This document shows, one piece after another, positions 1 through 6,382 of a DNA stretch of 9,185 nt. The notes beneath the pieces are model-generated. The model was not told the DNA's origin. It worked only from the letters and a program-made list of their open reading frames with translations, and did not search any database. The translations under genes were made by a program, and so were the position numbers. Within the stretch, counting starts at the first letter, position 1; every line of letters begins with the position of its first letter. Source of the DNA: Lachnospiraceae bacterium UBA6452 (GTDB lineage: Bacteria; Bacillota; Clostridia; Lachnospirales; Lachnospiraceae); contig DJNY01000110.1 of the NCBI GenBank assembly GCA_002441865.1, positions 7,386-16,570 of the forward strand. The letters are read 5' to 3'.

Positions 1-81
1 GTTTCCGGTTCTGCGGTATTCCGCGGCGAACCAATGGAAAATGTAGAGTATTTCCTGAATATCTTGAGAGAATATGAATAG
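1..81 (+). CDS. C-terminal end of a ribulose-phosphate 3-epimerase-like enzyme (partial)
   Basis: An open frame enters from the left edge and ends at a TAG at 79-81, leaving 26 residues. The visible tail reads VSGSAVFRGEP, then an amphipathic helix ending NILREYE. A (V/A)(A/S)GSA(V/I)F stretch followed by a short terminal helix is the usual end of the ribulose-phosphate 3-epimerase / allulose-6-phosphate 3-epimerase group of TIM barrels, where this loop helps bind the substrate phosphate. The related hexulose-6-phosphate synthases end differently but cannot be excluded from so short a piece. The gene converges on the two-component operon and stops 19 bases before the regulator's stop codon. 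Its catalytic residues and start lie outside the window. A functional link with the isomerase at 8431 is inference. Confidence 0.6.
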   Translation, partial: VSGSAVFRGEPMENVEYFLNILREYE

Positions 82-86
82 TTGCG

Positions 87-117
87 AAAAACCGCAGTCA
101 TTACGACTGCGGTTTTT
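87..117. terminator. Bidirectional intrinsic terminator shared by convergent genes
   Basis: A perfect 13-bp stem pairs 87-99 with 105-117 around a 5-base loop (ATTAC, 100-104). The outer five pairs are A:T, so transcripts from either strand get a GC-rich hairpin followed by a U-run. It lies 5 bases after the epimerase-like stop. The minus-strand regulator runs into it: its last codons form one arm and its TAA (103-101) sits in the loop, followed directly by an in-frame TGA. It therefore ends both transcription units. Confidence 0.9.
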
Positions 118-1639
118 GTATCATTTTTACATAACTACTCGGGCTCATACCGGTTCCTTTTTTGAAGATCTGGGAAAAATACATCGGATTGTTACCGCAG
201 CCGACAAGCCCGGCGACATCCGCGATTGGAACAGGATTGGAACCGGACAGCAGTTCTTTGGCTTTTTTGATACGCATTTCCGTTAAGTAGGCAGAAAATT
301 TCTGCCCGGTTTCTTTGACAAATTTCTTGCTGATATAATCTACATTCATATAGAGTTCGTGCTCCGCAATCCATTTTAAAGACAGCTCCGGGTTTTCGAT
401 GTGTTCCCTGACATAGTTTTTGATTTTGTCGCTGATCTCTCCGGTCGAGGAAACAGGTGTTTTCATCTGCTGCAGTCTGGTGAGCTGCTGTATCAGTTTT
501 TCCCGGTAGACAGCAGTGTCTGTTTCCCGGTCAAGTGCGATCAGAAAATCCACTGCATCCACAATACCAAAGGCCGGCAAAACAGAAGCAGCGTTCATGA
601 TCAGGGAAGGTGCTATCTGCTTTAAAAAGCTGAGCTGTTGTATATTTTCAATCTGCGAAAGCAGCAGGGACAGATCGGCATCTGTATTTTCTGTACTGTG
701 AAAGATCCGGTCCGCACATGCCTGGATATCCCGCAGGATATTGTCATAGTTATTGATCAGAAGGCTCGTCTGCCCATTGTAATAGAGGATTTCCTCATAG
801 CGCCGGATCTGTGAGGTCAGCTTATGCATGGCTGCTTTCAGATCAGGAAAACTGCACAGTCTGGCAAGCGGCGTCGTTGCCTGTCTGGCAAAGGACAGTG
901 CTGATAAATAGGTGGACAATTCCGCATAAGAATCGGCAAAAGAACGGAAAAACAGTACCATGGTATTCCGGACATATAAAAGATGGAGGCGGACACCGGG
1001 ATAAGTTTCTTCCCAGAAAGCACAGATCTTTTCAAATGCTTCCACGTGGTTATGCGGCTCCAGATAGTATAGATAACAGACTTCATAAGGCTGCCTGGCA
1101 TTGCCGAAATGCCTGCGGTATTCTGTGTAAAAGCTGTCTTCCTGTTCCGGCGTCAGATCCGAACCCTGTGCCAGGTAATGGTTGACGATGTTGATCAGCA
1201 TACTGGTATAAAACTGGTTTTTCAGCTGATCGTGTTCTGCAAGGATATTTTTCTGGGCCATGCGGATCTGATAGTCCTGTTTGATCTCCCTGATGCTGTT
1301 TATGATCTGCTGCTCACTGCACGGCTTAAGCAGATAGTGGCGGACACCGTACTGCATGGCCGTCTTGGCATACTCAAATTCGTTATAGCCGGACAAGATG
1401 ATAAACTGCATATCCTTGTTGATCTCATACATCTTCTCAATCAGCTCCAGACCGGAAAGACCGGGCATCCGGATATCTGTCAGAACAATATCCGGATACA
1501 GATCCAGGATCATATTATAAGCTTCAATCCCGTCTTTGGCGGTTCCGACAACTTCAATATCAAGTGCTTCCCAGTCGATAAAAGAACGGATCGTTTCTCT
1601 GATTGTTTTTTCGTCATCTGCAATTAATAATTTTAACAT
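101..1639 (-). CDS. AraC-type response regulator, YesN family
   Basis: This 512-residue cytoplasmic transcription factor is the output half of a two-component pair. Residues 1-120 form a receiver domain with the acidic pair D8-D9, phospho-acceptor D55 in the LTDIRMPG motif, S83 in ILSGYNEF and K105 in LLKP, all the residues needed for phosphorylation. Residues about 120-400 form a long mainly helical middle region with no motif I recognise, usual for YesN proteins. Residues about 402-512 are an AraC/XylS DNA-binding domain with two helix-turn-helix units, around LSLKWIAEHELYMNVDYISKKF and IADVAGLVGCGNNPMYFSQIFKK. The ATG at 1639 follows an AAGGTG ribosome site (1651-1646) inside the kinase's last codons, three bases past its stop, so translation is probably coupled. 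The likely target is the divergent transporter operon, via the direct repeats at 3503-3531. Confidence 0.93.
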   Translation of the reverse strand: MLKLLIADDEKTIRETIRSFIDWEALDIEVVGTAKDGIEAYNMILDLYPDIVLTDIRMPGLSGLELIEKMYEINKDMQFIILSGYNEFEYAKTAMQYGVRHYLLKPCSEQQIINSIREIKQDYQIRMAQKNILAEHDQLKNQFYTSMLINIVNHYLAQGSDLTPEQEDSFYTEYRRHFGNARQPYEVCYLYYLEPHNHVEAFEKICAFWEETYPGVRLHLLYVRNTMVLFFRSFADSYAELSTYLSALSFARQATTPLARLCSFPDLKAAMHKLTSQIRRYEEILYYNGQTSLLINNYDNILRDIQACADRIFHSTENTDADLSLLLSQIENIQQLSFLKQIAPSLIMNAASVLPAFGIVDAVDFLIALDRETDTAVYREKLIQQLTRLQQMKTPVSSTGEISDKIKNYVREHIENPELSLKWIAEHELYMNVDYISKKFVKETGQKFSAYLTEMRIKKAKELLSGSNPVPIADVAGLVGCGNNPMYFSQIFKKGTGMSPSSYVKMIQKPQS

Positions 1640-1642
1640 ATG

Positions 1643-3415
1643 TTACACCTTACTTTGTGGAATGATAATTTCTGCGACTGCGTGGTCTTCATCCGTATTA
1701 TACAGAGTCAGTCCGTAGTCGCTGCCATAGATCAGCTGGATACGCTGATGGATATTTAAAAGCCCGATACCGATACCGTGTGATTTTACAGAACCGCTTT
1801 CCAGTTTTTCCAGCAAATGATCTTCAAACTGGGAACCGTTGTTGGTCACCCTGATATGGATGATACCATCTACAGCATACCCTGTCAGAATAATATGACA
1901 GGTTTCCGTAATGACTTCCATGGCATAGTTGATCGCGTTGTCAATGAGCGGCTGTATGGTCATCTGCGGGAGCTCCGCATCGAGGATATCAGGTGCGATC
2001 TCCTCCTGATAGTCCAGGCGTTCCTCGTCAAACCGGATTTTCTGGATCGTAATGTAGTCATTTACAATGTGCAGCTCATGTCTGACGGTAAAATTACTGT
2101 TTTTGTTGCTGAGTGTGGCACGCAGCAGATCGCCGAGAGCCTGTACCATCTCGGAAATATCGGTCGCACCGATCGCCTTGGCACGCCAGTTGACGGATTC
2201 GAGCGCATTGTACAGAAAATGCGGGTTGATCTGGCTTTCCAGTGCCTTCAGGCGGGCATCCTTTGTCAGGATCTCATTGACATAGTTCTGCTGGATCAGC
2301 CGCTGGATCTCCACGGTCATCTGGTCAAACTGCTGGTGCAGGATCCCTGCTTCATCCACACGGTTTGCATAGGCTTCCTCTGAGGCGGGAAGTGTTGATT
2401 CATCCTGTCCGAACTGCTTCATCTTATCGACAAGAGAGGCAAAATCAGCGGTTACGGAGCGGATCATGAATCTGGAAAGAATAAATACGACCAGGATGGA
2501 AAAGAGCAGGATGCCAAAGGAAAGGCATCTGGTCAGCCTGAGTGTATGTGCAATATAAGTATAAGGGATCAGACAGATGTAGTCCCAGTTGTTATTGGCG
2601 ATTTTTCCTTTCGTGCAGAAATAAGGAAGACCGCCCAGAGTCAGGATCTCATAATTTCCGCGCAGATCTTCGTGAACAGTCTGGATCTGTGCTGTATTTA
2701 GAGAGCGTGAGTGGAAAATCTCCTGCCCGTTTTCATACAGAATATATTGTGCGGAGCCGTTGTTTAGGATGGACTGGGTCGAAGAGCTGATCAGTTTTTC
2801 CAGGTCTACGCTGACAATGACGGTACCGAGTGTTTCAAAGTTCAGATTTTGTACCCGGCGGGAATCTCTGCTGAGAAACAGACCGTATGTATTGCAGTAG
2901 TCCGTAATCCAGCATGCATAACCGGAGTTTTCTCCCGCAGCCTGTATGACCGTGTCTCTGATGGTATCGGGCAGCTCACTGATGGCAGCTTTATAACTGG
3001 AGGAAGTAAAACGCGGATTATACAGACTGATATAATTGATATCGTTGTTTTTATAGTTCTGATAGTAATCGATCAGAGAGGACGTTATCATATTATCTGC
3101 ATTCTGATCCAGGATATCGGTCGGCGGTTCGTCCAGCAGGGAAATCAGGGTTTTCCGGATCGCCTGGCTGGAGATGATCGAATTTGTCATGGATTCGATA
3201 TTGGCAAGCTTGGACGAGATATCCTCCGCACTGGAACTTAAAGAACCTGCCAGTGCCTGATAGAGCAGATTATTATAGGAATGCATGAAGATAAAACTAC
3301 CGATCAGGGAAGCCATACTTGTCAGTGAAATGGCAAAAGCGGTAATAAGTGTTATCTTTATTTTTAAGGGTGCATTGCGAAACCACATTCGCAGCGGATG
3401 CTTTGTTTTACGCAC
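1643..3415 (-). CDS. Sensor histidine kinase, YesM family
   Basis: This 590-residue membrane kinase probably senses an extracytoplasmic signal, most likely the sugar or a sugar-loaded binding protein (inference). A basic N-terminus precedes TM1 at about 20-44. Residues about 45-290 form a large extracellular region of Cache-like size, and TM2 is about 297-316. A HAMP-like linker follows. The His_kinase domain carries QINPHFLYN with the phospho-acceptor H399, and the ATPase domain carries IQPLIDNAINYA (487-498) and the glycine-rich HGIGIGLLNIHQR (547-559). Two ATP-site positions differ from consensus: the N-box has ID in place of VE, and the usual DNG box reads TNNG (524-527). The start has an AGAGGT site six bases upstream (3427-3422). 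The gene leads a two-gene operon with the regulator and diverges from the transporter operon. Confidence 0.93.
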   Translation of the reverse strand: MRKTKHPLRMWFRNAPLKIKITLITAFAISLTSMASLIGSFIFMHSYNNLLYQALAGSLSSSAEDISSKLANIESMTNSIISSQAIRKTLISLLDEPPTDILDQNADNMITSSLIDYYQNYKNNDINYISLYNPRFTSSSYKAAISELPDTIRDTVIQAAGENSGYACWITDYCNTYGLFLSRDSRRVQNLNFETLGTVIVSVDLEKLISSSTQSILNNGSAQYILYENGQEIFHSRSLNTAQIQTVHEDLRGNYEILTLGGLPYFCTKGKIANNNWDYICLIPYTYIAHTLRLTRCLSFGILLFSILVVFILSRFMIRSVTADFASLVDKMKQFGQDESTLPASEEAYANRVDEAGILHQQFDQMTVEIQRLIQQNYVNEILTKDARLKALESQINPHFLYNALESVNWRAKAIGATDISEMVQALGDLLRATLSNKNSNFTVRHELHIVNDYITIQKIRFDEERLDYQEEIAPDILDAELPQMTIQPLIDNAINYAMEVITETCHIILTGYAVDGIIHIRVTNNGSQFEDHLLEKLESGSVKSHGIGIGLLNIHQRIQLIYGSDYGLTLYNTDEDHAVAEIIIPQSKV

Positions 3416-3447
3416 ATTCTGACCTCTTTTCTTTTGAATTCATTAGC

Positions 3448-3476
3448 AGTATAGCCGAAAACGGCGGGAAATACAA
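3448..3476 (-). promoter_or_regulatory. Candidate sigma-A promoter of the kinase-regulator operon
   Basis: Read on the minus strand, TTGTAT (3476-3471) is followed after exactly 17 bases by TATACT (3453-3448). The -10 matches consensus in 5 of 6 positions, the -35 in 3 of 6. Transcription would start near 3441, giving a leader of about 26 bases that holds the AGAGGT ribosome site. A short dyad, GCCG-AAAA-CGGC (3454-3465), fills the spacer next to the -10 and could be an operator or chance. No transcription data are available. Confidence 0.45.
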
Positions 3477-3502
3477 TTCCCCATTTGTGGCAAAAACGGA
3501 AG

Positions 3503-3531
3503 TCGGATTTTTAAAGGTTGACCTCGGATTT
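3503..3531. promoter_or_regulatory. Direct repeats, candidate binding site for the AraC-type regulator
   Basis: TCGGATTT occurs at 3503-3510 and again, identically, at 3524-3531. The repeat period is 21 bp, two helical turns. AraC-family regulators typically bind tandem sites with this period, the downstream one next to or overlapping the -35 of an activated promoter. Here the second copy ends five bases before the weak -35 of the transporter promoter. The element lies between the two divergent promoters, so it could act on both. Assignment to this regulator is inference from position and geometry. Confidence 0.45.
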
Positions 3532-3536
3532 GTGTA

Positions 3537-3565
3537 TATGTTTTTGAAAACTTCTACACTATAAT
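3537..3565 (+). promoter_or_regulatory. Candidate activator-dependent promoter of the transporter operon
   Basis: A perfect TATAAT lies at 3560-3565. With a 17-base spacer the -35 position (3537-3542) reads TATGTT, a poor match, and there is no TG extension before the -10. A good -10 with a poor -35 is typical of a promoter that needs an activator. Start of transcription is expected near 3572, giving a leader of about 73 bases before the binding-protein gene. A TTGAAA at 3544-3549 is too close to the -10 to be its -35. Confidence 0.55.
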
Positions 3566-3607
3566 AACACTTGTAAAGCAAAAGCAACATTACAGGAGAT
3601 ACAAAGA

Positions 3608-3631
3608 ATGTTGCAAAAGATGTATCACTAA
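3608..3631 (+). CDS. Possible 7-residue leader peptide (MLQKMYH)
   Basis: An ATG at 3608 is preceded by AGGAGA (3594-3599) at a normal distance of 8 bases and reads seven codons to a TAA at 3629-3631. The last base of that stop is the first base of the AGGAGG (3631-3636) used by the binding-protein gene, so a ribosome ending here would lie over the next ribosome site. This arrangement suits translational coupling. No run of regulatory codons and no obvious alternative hairpin was seen. At this length it could be chance, with the first ribosome site being a spare. Confidence 0.3.
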   Translation: MLQKMYH

Positions 3632-3644
3632 GGAGGTAACAGAT

Positions 3645-4739
3645 ATGAAGAAAAAGTTTTTGAGCGTGGTATTATCCGTCGCAATGGCAGCTACTTTATT
3701 AGTAGGCTGTGGCAGTACAGGCAGTACAGGCGACAACAGCAGCAGTGACACACAGACACCGGCAGCAGAAGAAAGCACAGATGCGGCAGCAGACAGTACA
3801 GATGCTGCAGCAGACAAAGGTGCTGATCCTGCAGACTACAAAGTAGTCATGGTAGTAAAGCAGTCCGATTCCTGGTTCGATGATATGGCAACAGGTATTG
3901 AGCAACTGAAAAAAGATACAGGATTAAATGTATCTGTACAGGTTCCGGAAACAGGAGATGCAGCAAGCCAGATTTCCATTATGGAAGATCTGATCGCACA
4001 GGATGTAGATGCGATCTGCGTTGTACCTAACGATCCTAATGCACTGGTACCGACGATCGAAAAGGCAAGAGAAGCAGGTATCGTAGTTGTAACACATGAA
4101 GCACCTGGTATTGCAGACAGTGTTGATCTGGATGTAGAAGCATTCGTAAATGAAACATTCGGTGAATTATTTGCTGAAAAATTAGCAACAGCTATGGGCG
4201 GCAAAGGTAAATATGCAGGCTTTGTAGGCGGTCTTACAATGGAAACACACATGGCATGGTATGATGCAGCTGTTTCTTACCTGAAAGCAAACTATCCGGA
4301 TATGGAAAATGTAGCAGAAGAGCCATATGAAGATGGTAACAGCGTAGAAGGCGCACATGATAAAGCCCTTGAAGTATTAAAAGCATATCCTGACATTGCA
4401 GGCTTCTTTGACTGCTCCGCACAGGGTGGCGGTATCTGTGAAGCATTACAGGAAAATGATCTGGGCGGAACTGTAAAAGTTGTTTCCCTTGCACTTCCTT
4501 CTATGTCAGCAACATACTTAAAAGATGGCTCCATGGCAAACGGTCTTTGCTGGAGACCGGCAGATGCAGGCTACGCAGCATGCTATGCAGCATATCTGAT
4601 CGCATCAGGCCAGGGCGTATCTGATGGAACAGACTTAAAGGCAACAGGCTATGAAAGCATTTCACTTGATGGCAATGTTGGATATGGTAATGCACCACTT
4701 GAATTTACAGCAGACAATATTGACGATTACAATTTCTAA
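3645..4739 (+). CDS. Sugar ABC transporter substrate-binding lipoprotein (CUT2 / Peripla_BP_4 type)
   Basis: This 364-residue extracellular binding protein captures the substrate for the transporter encoded next. A lipoprotein signal has a MKKK start, a hydrophobic core and the lipobox LLVGC with C22 as the lipidated residue. Residues about 23-63 form a Gly/Ser/Thr/Ala/Asp-rich linker. The remaining residues form a periplasmic-binding-protein type I fold with the expected first strand YKVVMVVKQ, VDAICVVPNDPNAL (121-134), AREAGIVVVTHEAPG (141-155), the hinge segment CWRPADAGY (302-310) and a C-terminal ADNIDDYNF. The overall layout and ending resemble LsrB and RhaS proteins. However, the DSD that LsrB carries after its WD is here HEAP, and its TDQ is METH, so autoinducer-2 is not indicated. 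AGGAGG eight bases upstream fixes the ATG. Being first, ahead of a stem-loop, it is probably made in excess. Confidence 0.92.
   Translation: MKKKFLSVVLSVAMAATLLVGCGSTGSTGDNSSSDTQTPAAEESTDAAADSTDAAADKGADPADYKVVMVVKQSDSWFDDMATGIEQLKKDTGLNVSVQVPETGDAASQISIMEDLIAQDVDAICVVPNDPNALVPTIEKAREAGIVVVTHEAPGIADSVDLDVEAFVNETFGELFAEKLATAMGGKGKYAGFVGGLTMETHMAWYDAAVSYLKANYPDMENVAEEPYEDGNSVEGAHDKALEVLKAYPDIAGFFDCSAQGGGICEALQENDLGGTVKVVSLALPSMSATYLKDGSMANGLCWRPADAGYAACYAAYLIASGQGVSDGTDLKATGYESISLDGNVGYGNAPLEFTADNIDDYNF
3711..3815 (+). repeat. Short tandem repeats encoding the lipoprotein linker
   Basis: Two sets lie just after the lipid-anchor cysteine codon. GGCAGTACA occurs twice back to back (3711-3719, 3720-3728), giving GSTGST. 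A 21-bp unit occurs twice at 3774-3794 and 3795-3815 with two base differences, giving STDAAAD twice. Both are in frame, so copy-number change by slippage would alter only linker length between the membrane anchor and the binding domain. Confidence 0.8.
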
Positions 4740-4770
4740 AGTAAAGAAATAAAGAATCCAGAATTCCTGA

Positions 4771-4813
4771 GAATAAGAAAGACTGTTCGCGTAAGCAGCA
4801 GTTTTTCTTATTC
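4771..4813 (+). promoter_or_regulatory. Intercistronic stem-loop between binding protein and ATPase genes
   Basis: The 113-bp gap after the binding-protein gene contains a 15-bp near-perfect stem, 4771-4785 with 4799-4813, with one G-U pair (4781/4803) and a 13-base loop. The stem is mostly A:T with ACTG/CAGT at its top and a T-run (4802-4806) on the descending side. In RNA it could act as a partial terminator or as a 3'-end stabiliser for the upstream message. Either would raise binding protein over membrane components, a known arrangement in binding-protein-dependent operons. Which role applies is not decided by sequence. Confidence 0.65.
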
Positions 4814-4840
4814 CTAAGGGAAAACAAGAAATTACATTTG

Positions 4841-4845
4841 GGAGG
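4841..4845 (+). promoter_or_regulatory. Ribosome binding site that sets the ATPase start
   Basis: GGAGG at 4841-4845 lies seven bases before the ATG at 4853. An in-frame TTG at 4838 overlaps this site on its upstream side and has no ribosome site of its own, so the ATG is the start. Confidence 0.85.
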
Positions 4846-4852
4846 CAGGACG

Positions 4853-6382
4853 ATGGAACCTATTCTTAGTGCCAGTAATATAAGCAAATCCTTTATTGGC
4901 GTTCGTGCGCTAAACAATATTGATATTACGATCAATGCAGGGGAAATTCATTGCCTTGCGGGAGAAAACGGTTGTGGAAAATCAACACTTGTAAAATGCA
5001 TTTCAGGCGTATATACACCGGATGAAGGAACAATACAGATAGAAGGACAGACCTGCAGATCAATGACACCGATCGAAGCCATGAATCATGGCATTCAGGT
5101 TATTTATCAGGATCTGTCACTGTTTCAGCATATGACGGTTGCGGAAAATATTGCGATCAGTAAGCTGAAATTTGAAAATACAAAAATTATCAACTGGAAA
5201 ACAATCAAAGCGATCGCAAAGGAGCAGCTTGATAAGATCGGCGTGACCATGGATCTGGATGAGACAGTCGGAGAGATCTCCATGGCGAACAAGCAGATGG
5301 TAGCGATCTGCAGGGCACTTGCCCAGAACGCCAAGATCCTGTTTATGGATGAGCCGACGACAGCACTGACCAAAACAGAGGTAAGTCATCTGATGAAGGT
5401 CATGCTGGAGCTGAAGAAAAAAGGACTGGCGATCGTCTTTATCAGTCATAAATTAGACGAAGTATTCGAAGTAGCGGATAAGATCACTATTTTCCGTAAT
5501 GGTAACAAGATCGGCGATTTTAACAGCAGTGATCTGGATGAAAAGAGCCTTTCCTATTATATGACGGGAAGAGAGATCGAATATCCGCGTTATCACAGAA
5601 CCTATAAGGACAATACACCGATCCTTTCCGTAGAGCATCTGACCAGAAAGGGACAGTACGAAGACATGAGTCTTAGTATCAGACCGGGCGATATCATCGG
5701 GCTGACAGGTCTTCTGGGATCGGGGCGTACAGAACTTGCAATGTCCTTATTCGGTCTGAATAAAACACAGGCAGGCGTGATCAAGATAAACGGAAAAGAG
5801 GTCGATATCAACTCACCGATGGTGGCAAAAAAATACGGTATCGCACTTCTGCCGGAGGACAGATCACGGGAAGGATTATTTATTGAACGTAAGATCAAAG
5901 AAAATATTTCCGCACCCATCATTGATGCGATCTGCAAAAAAGGTATTGTAAACCGGAAAAAAGAAAATGAGATCGCAGAAAAATATGTAGAGGAATTAAA
6001 GGTGCGTACACCATCGATCGAGACAGTTGTCGGTACGTTGTCAGGTGGTAACCAGCAGAAGGTTGTTATCAGTAAATGGATTGCAACCAATCCGAAGGTA
6101 TTTATCATGGATACCCCGACAGTCGGTATTGATATCGGTTCCAAAGCGGAGATTTACGAGCAGATCCACAAATTTGCCGATCAGGGAATGGCGATCATAC
6201 TGATCTCCGATGAAATACAGGAAGTCATGGCAAACTGTAACAGAGTACTTGTTATGGCACATGGCAAATGTGTTGTGGAACTCTCAGAGGAAGATTTAAT
6301 GCAGGAAGGCGCTGACAAGCATCTGGCAGAGATCATCGGTAACCAGAAGGAAAAGGCGTTATCCCAGGAGGTGGCACAATGA
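4853..6382 (+). CDS. Sugar ABC transporter ATP-binding protein, two nucleotide-binding domains (RbsA/LsrA-like)
   Basis: This 509-residue protein energises sugar import from the cytoplasmic face. Domain 1 has Walker A GENGCGKST (37-45), Q-loop Q86, a degenerate signature ISMANKQ (142-148), Walker B ILFMDEP (162-168) and switch H199. Domain 2 has the lysine-less Walker A relative GLLGSGRTEL (286-295) normal for this family, an intact signature LSGGNQQ (396-402) and Walker B VFIMDTP (416-422). There the catalytic glutamate is replaced by T421 where DEPTRG is usual. Paired head to tail, domain 1 Walker motifs with the domain 2 signature give one complete ATP site; the other site is degenerate on both faces. 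Length is normal. The TGA overlaps the next gene's ATG by four bases (ATGA), so translation is coupled. Confidence 0.95.
   Translation: MEPILSASNISKSFIGVRALNNIDITINAGEIHCLAGENGCGKSTLVKCISGVYTPDEGTIQIEGQTCRSMTPIEAMNHGIQVIYQDLSLFQHMTVAENIAISKLKFENTKIINWKTIKAIAKEQLDKIGVTMDLDETVGEISMANKQMVAICRALAQNAKILFMDEPTTALTKTEVSHLMKVMLELKKKGLAIVFISHKLDEVFEVADKITIFRNGNKIGDFNSSDLDEKSLSYYMTGREIEYPRYHRTYKDNTPILSVEHLTRKGQYEDMSLSIRPGDIIGLTGLLGSGRTELAMSLFGLNKTQAGVIKINGKEVDINSPMVAKKYGIALLPEDRSREGLFIERKIKENISAPIIDAICKKGIVNRKKENEIAEKYVEELKVRTPSIETVVGTLSGGNQQKVVISKWIATNPKVFIMDTPTVGIDIGSKAEIYEQIHKFADQGMAIILISDEIQEVMANCNRVLVMAHGKCVVELSEEDLMQEGADKHLAEIIGNQKEKALSQEVAQ

Noticed and set aside
1109..1627. Long open frames opposite the regulator and kinase genes (also 1817-2383)
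   Set aside because: They lie antisense inside well-supported genes, have no recognisable domain and follow the codon pattern of the minus-strand genes.
3518..3540. TTGACC (3518-3523) as the -35 of the transporter promoter
   Set aside because: It stands 36 bases before the TATAAT, and the positions 16-18 bases after it are T-rich with no -10 match.
3645..4739. Reading the transporter as an autoinducer-2 (Lsr) system
   Set aside because: The layout and the binding-protein ending resemble LsrB, but the DSD and TDQ motifs of LsrB are replaced, and no LsrK, LsrF or LsrG is seen.
4838..4852. A TTG start giving the ATPase five more residues (MGGRT)
   Set aside because: The TTG overlaps the GGAGG that serves the ATG at 4853 and has no upstream ribosome site; homologues also begin near the MEPILSASNI region.
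5602..6144. A 180-codon open frame on the minus strand inside the ATPase gene
   Set aside because: It is the complement of the conserved second ATPase domain, with no ribosome site or recognisable product.
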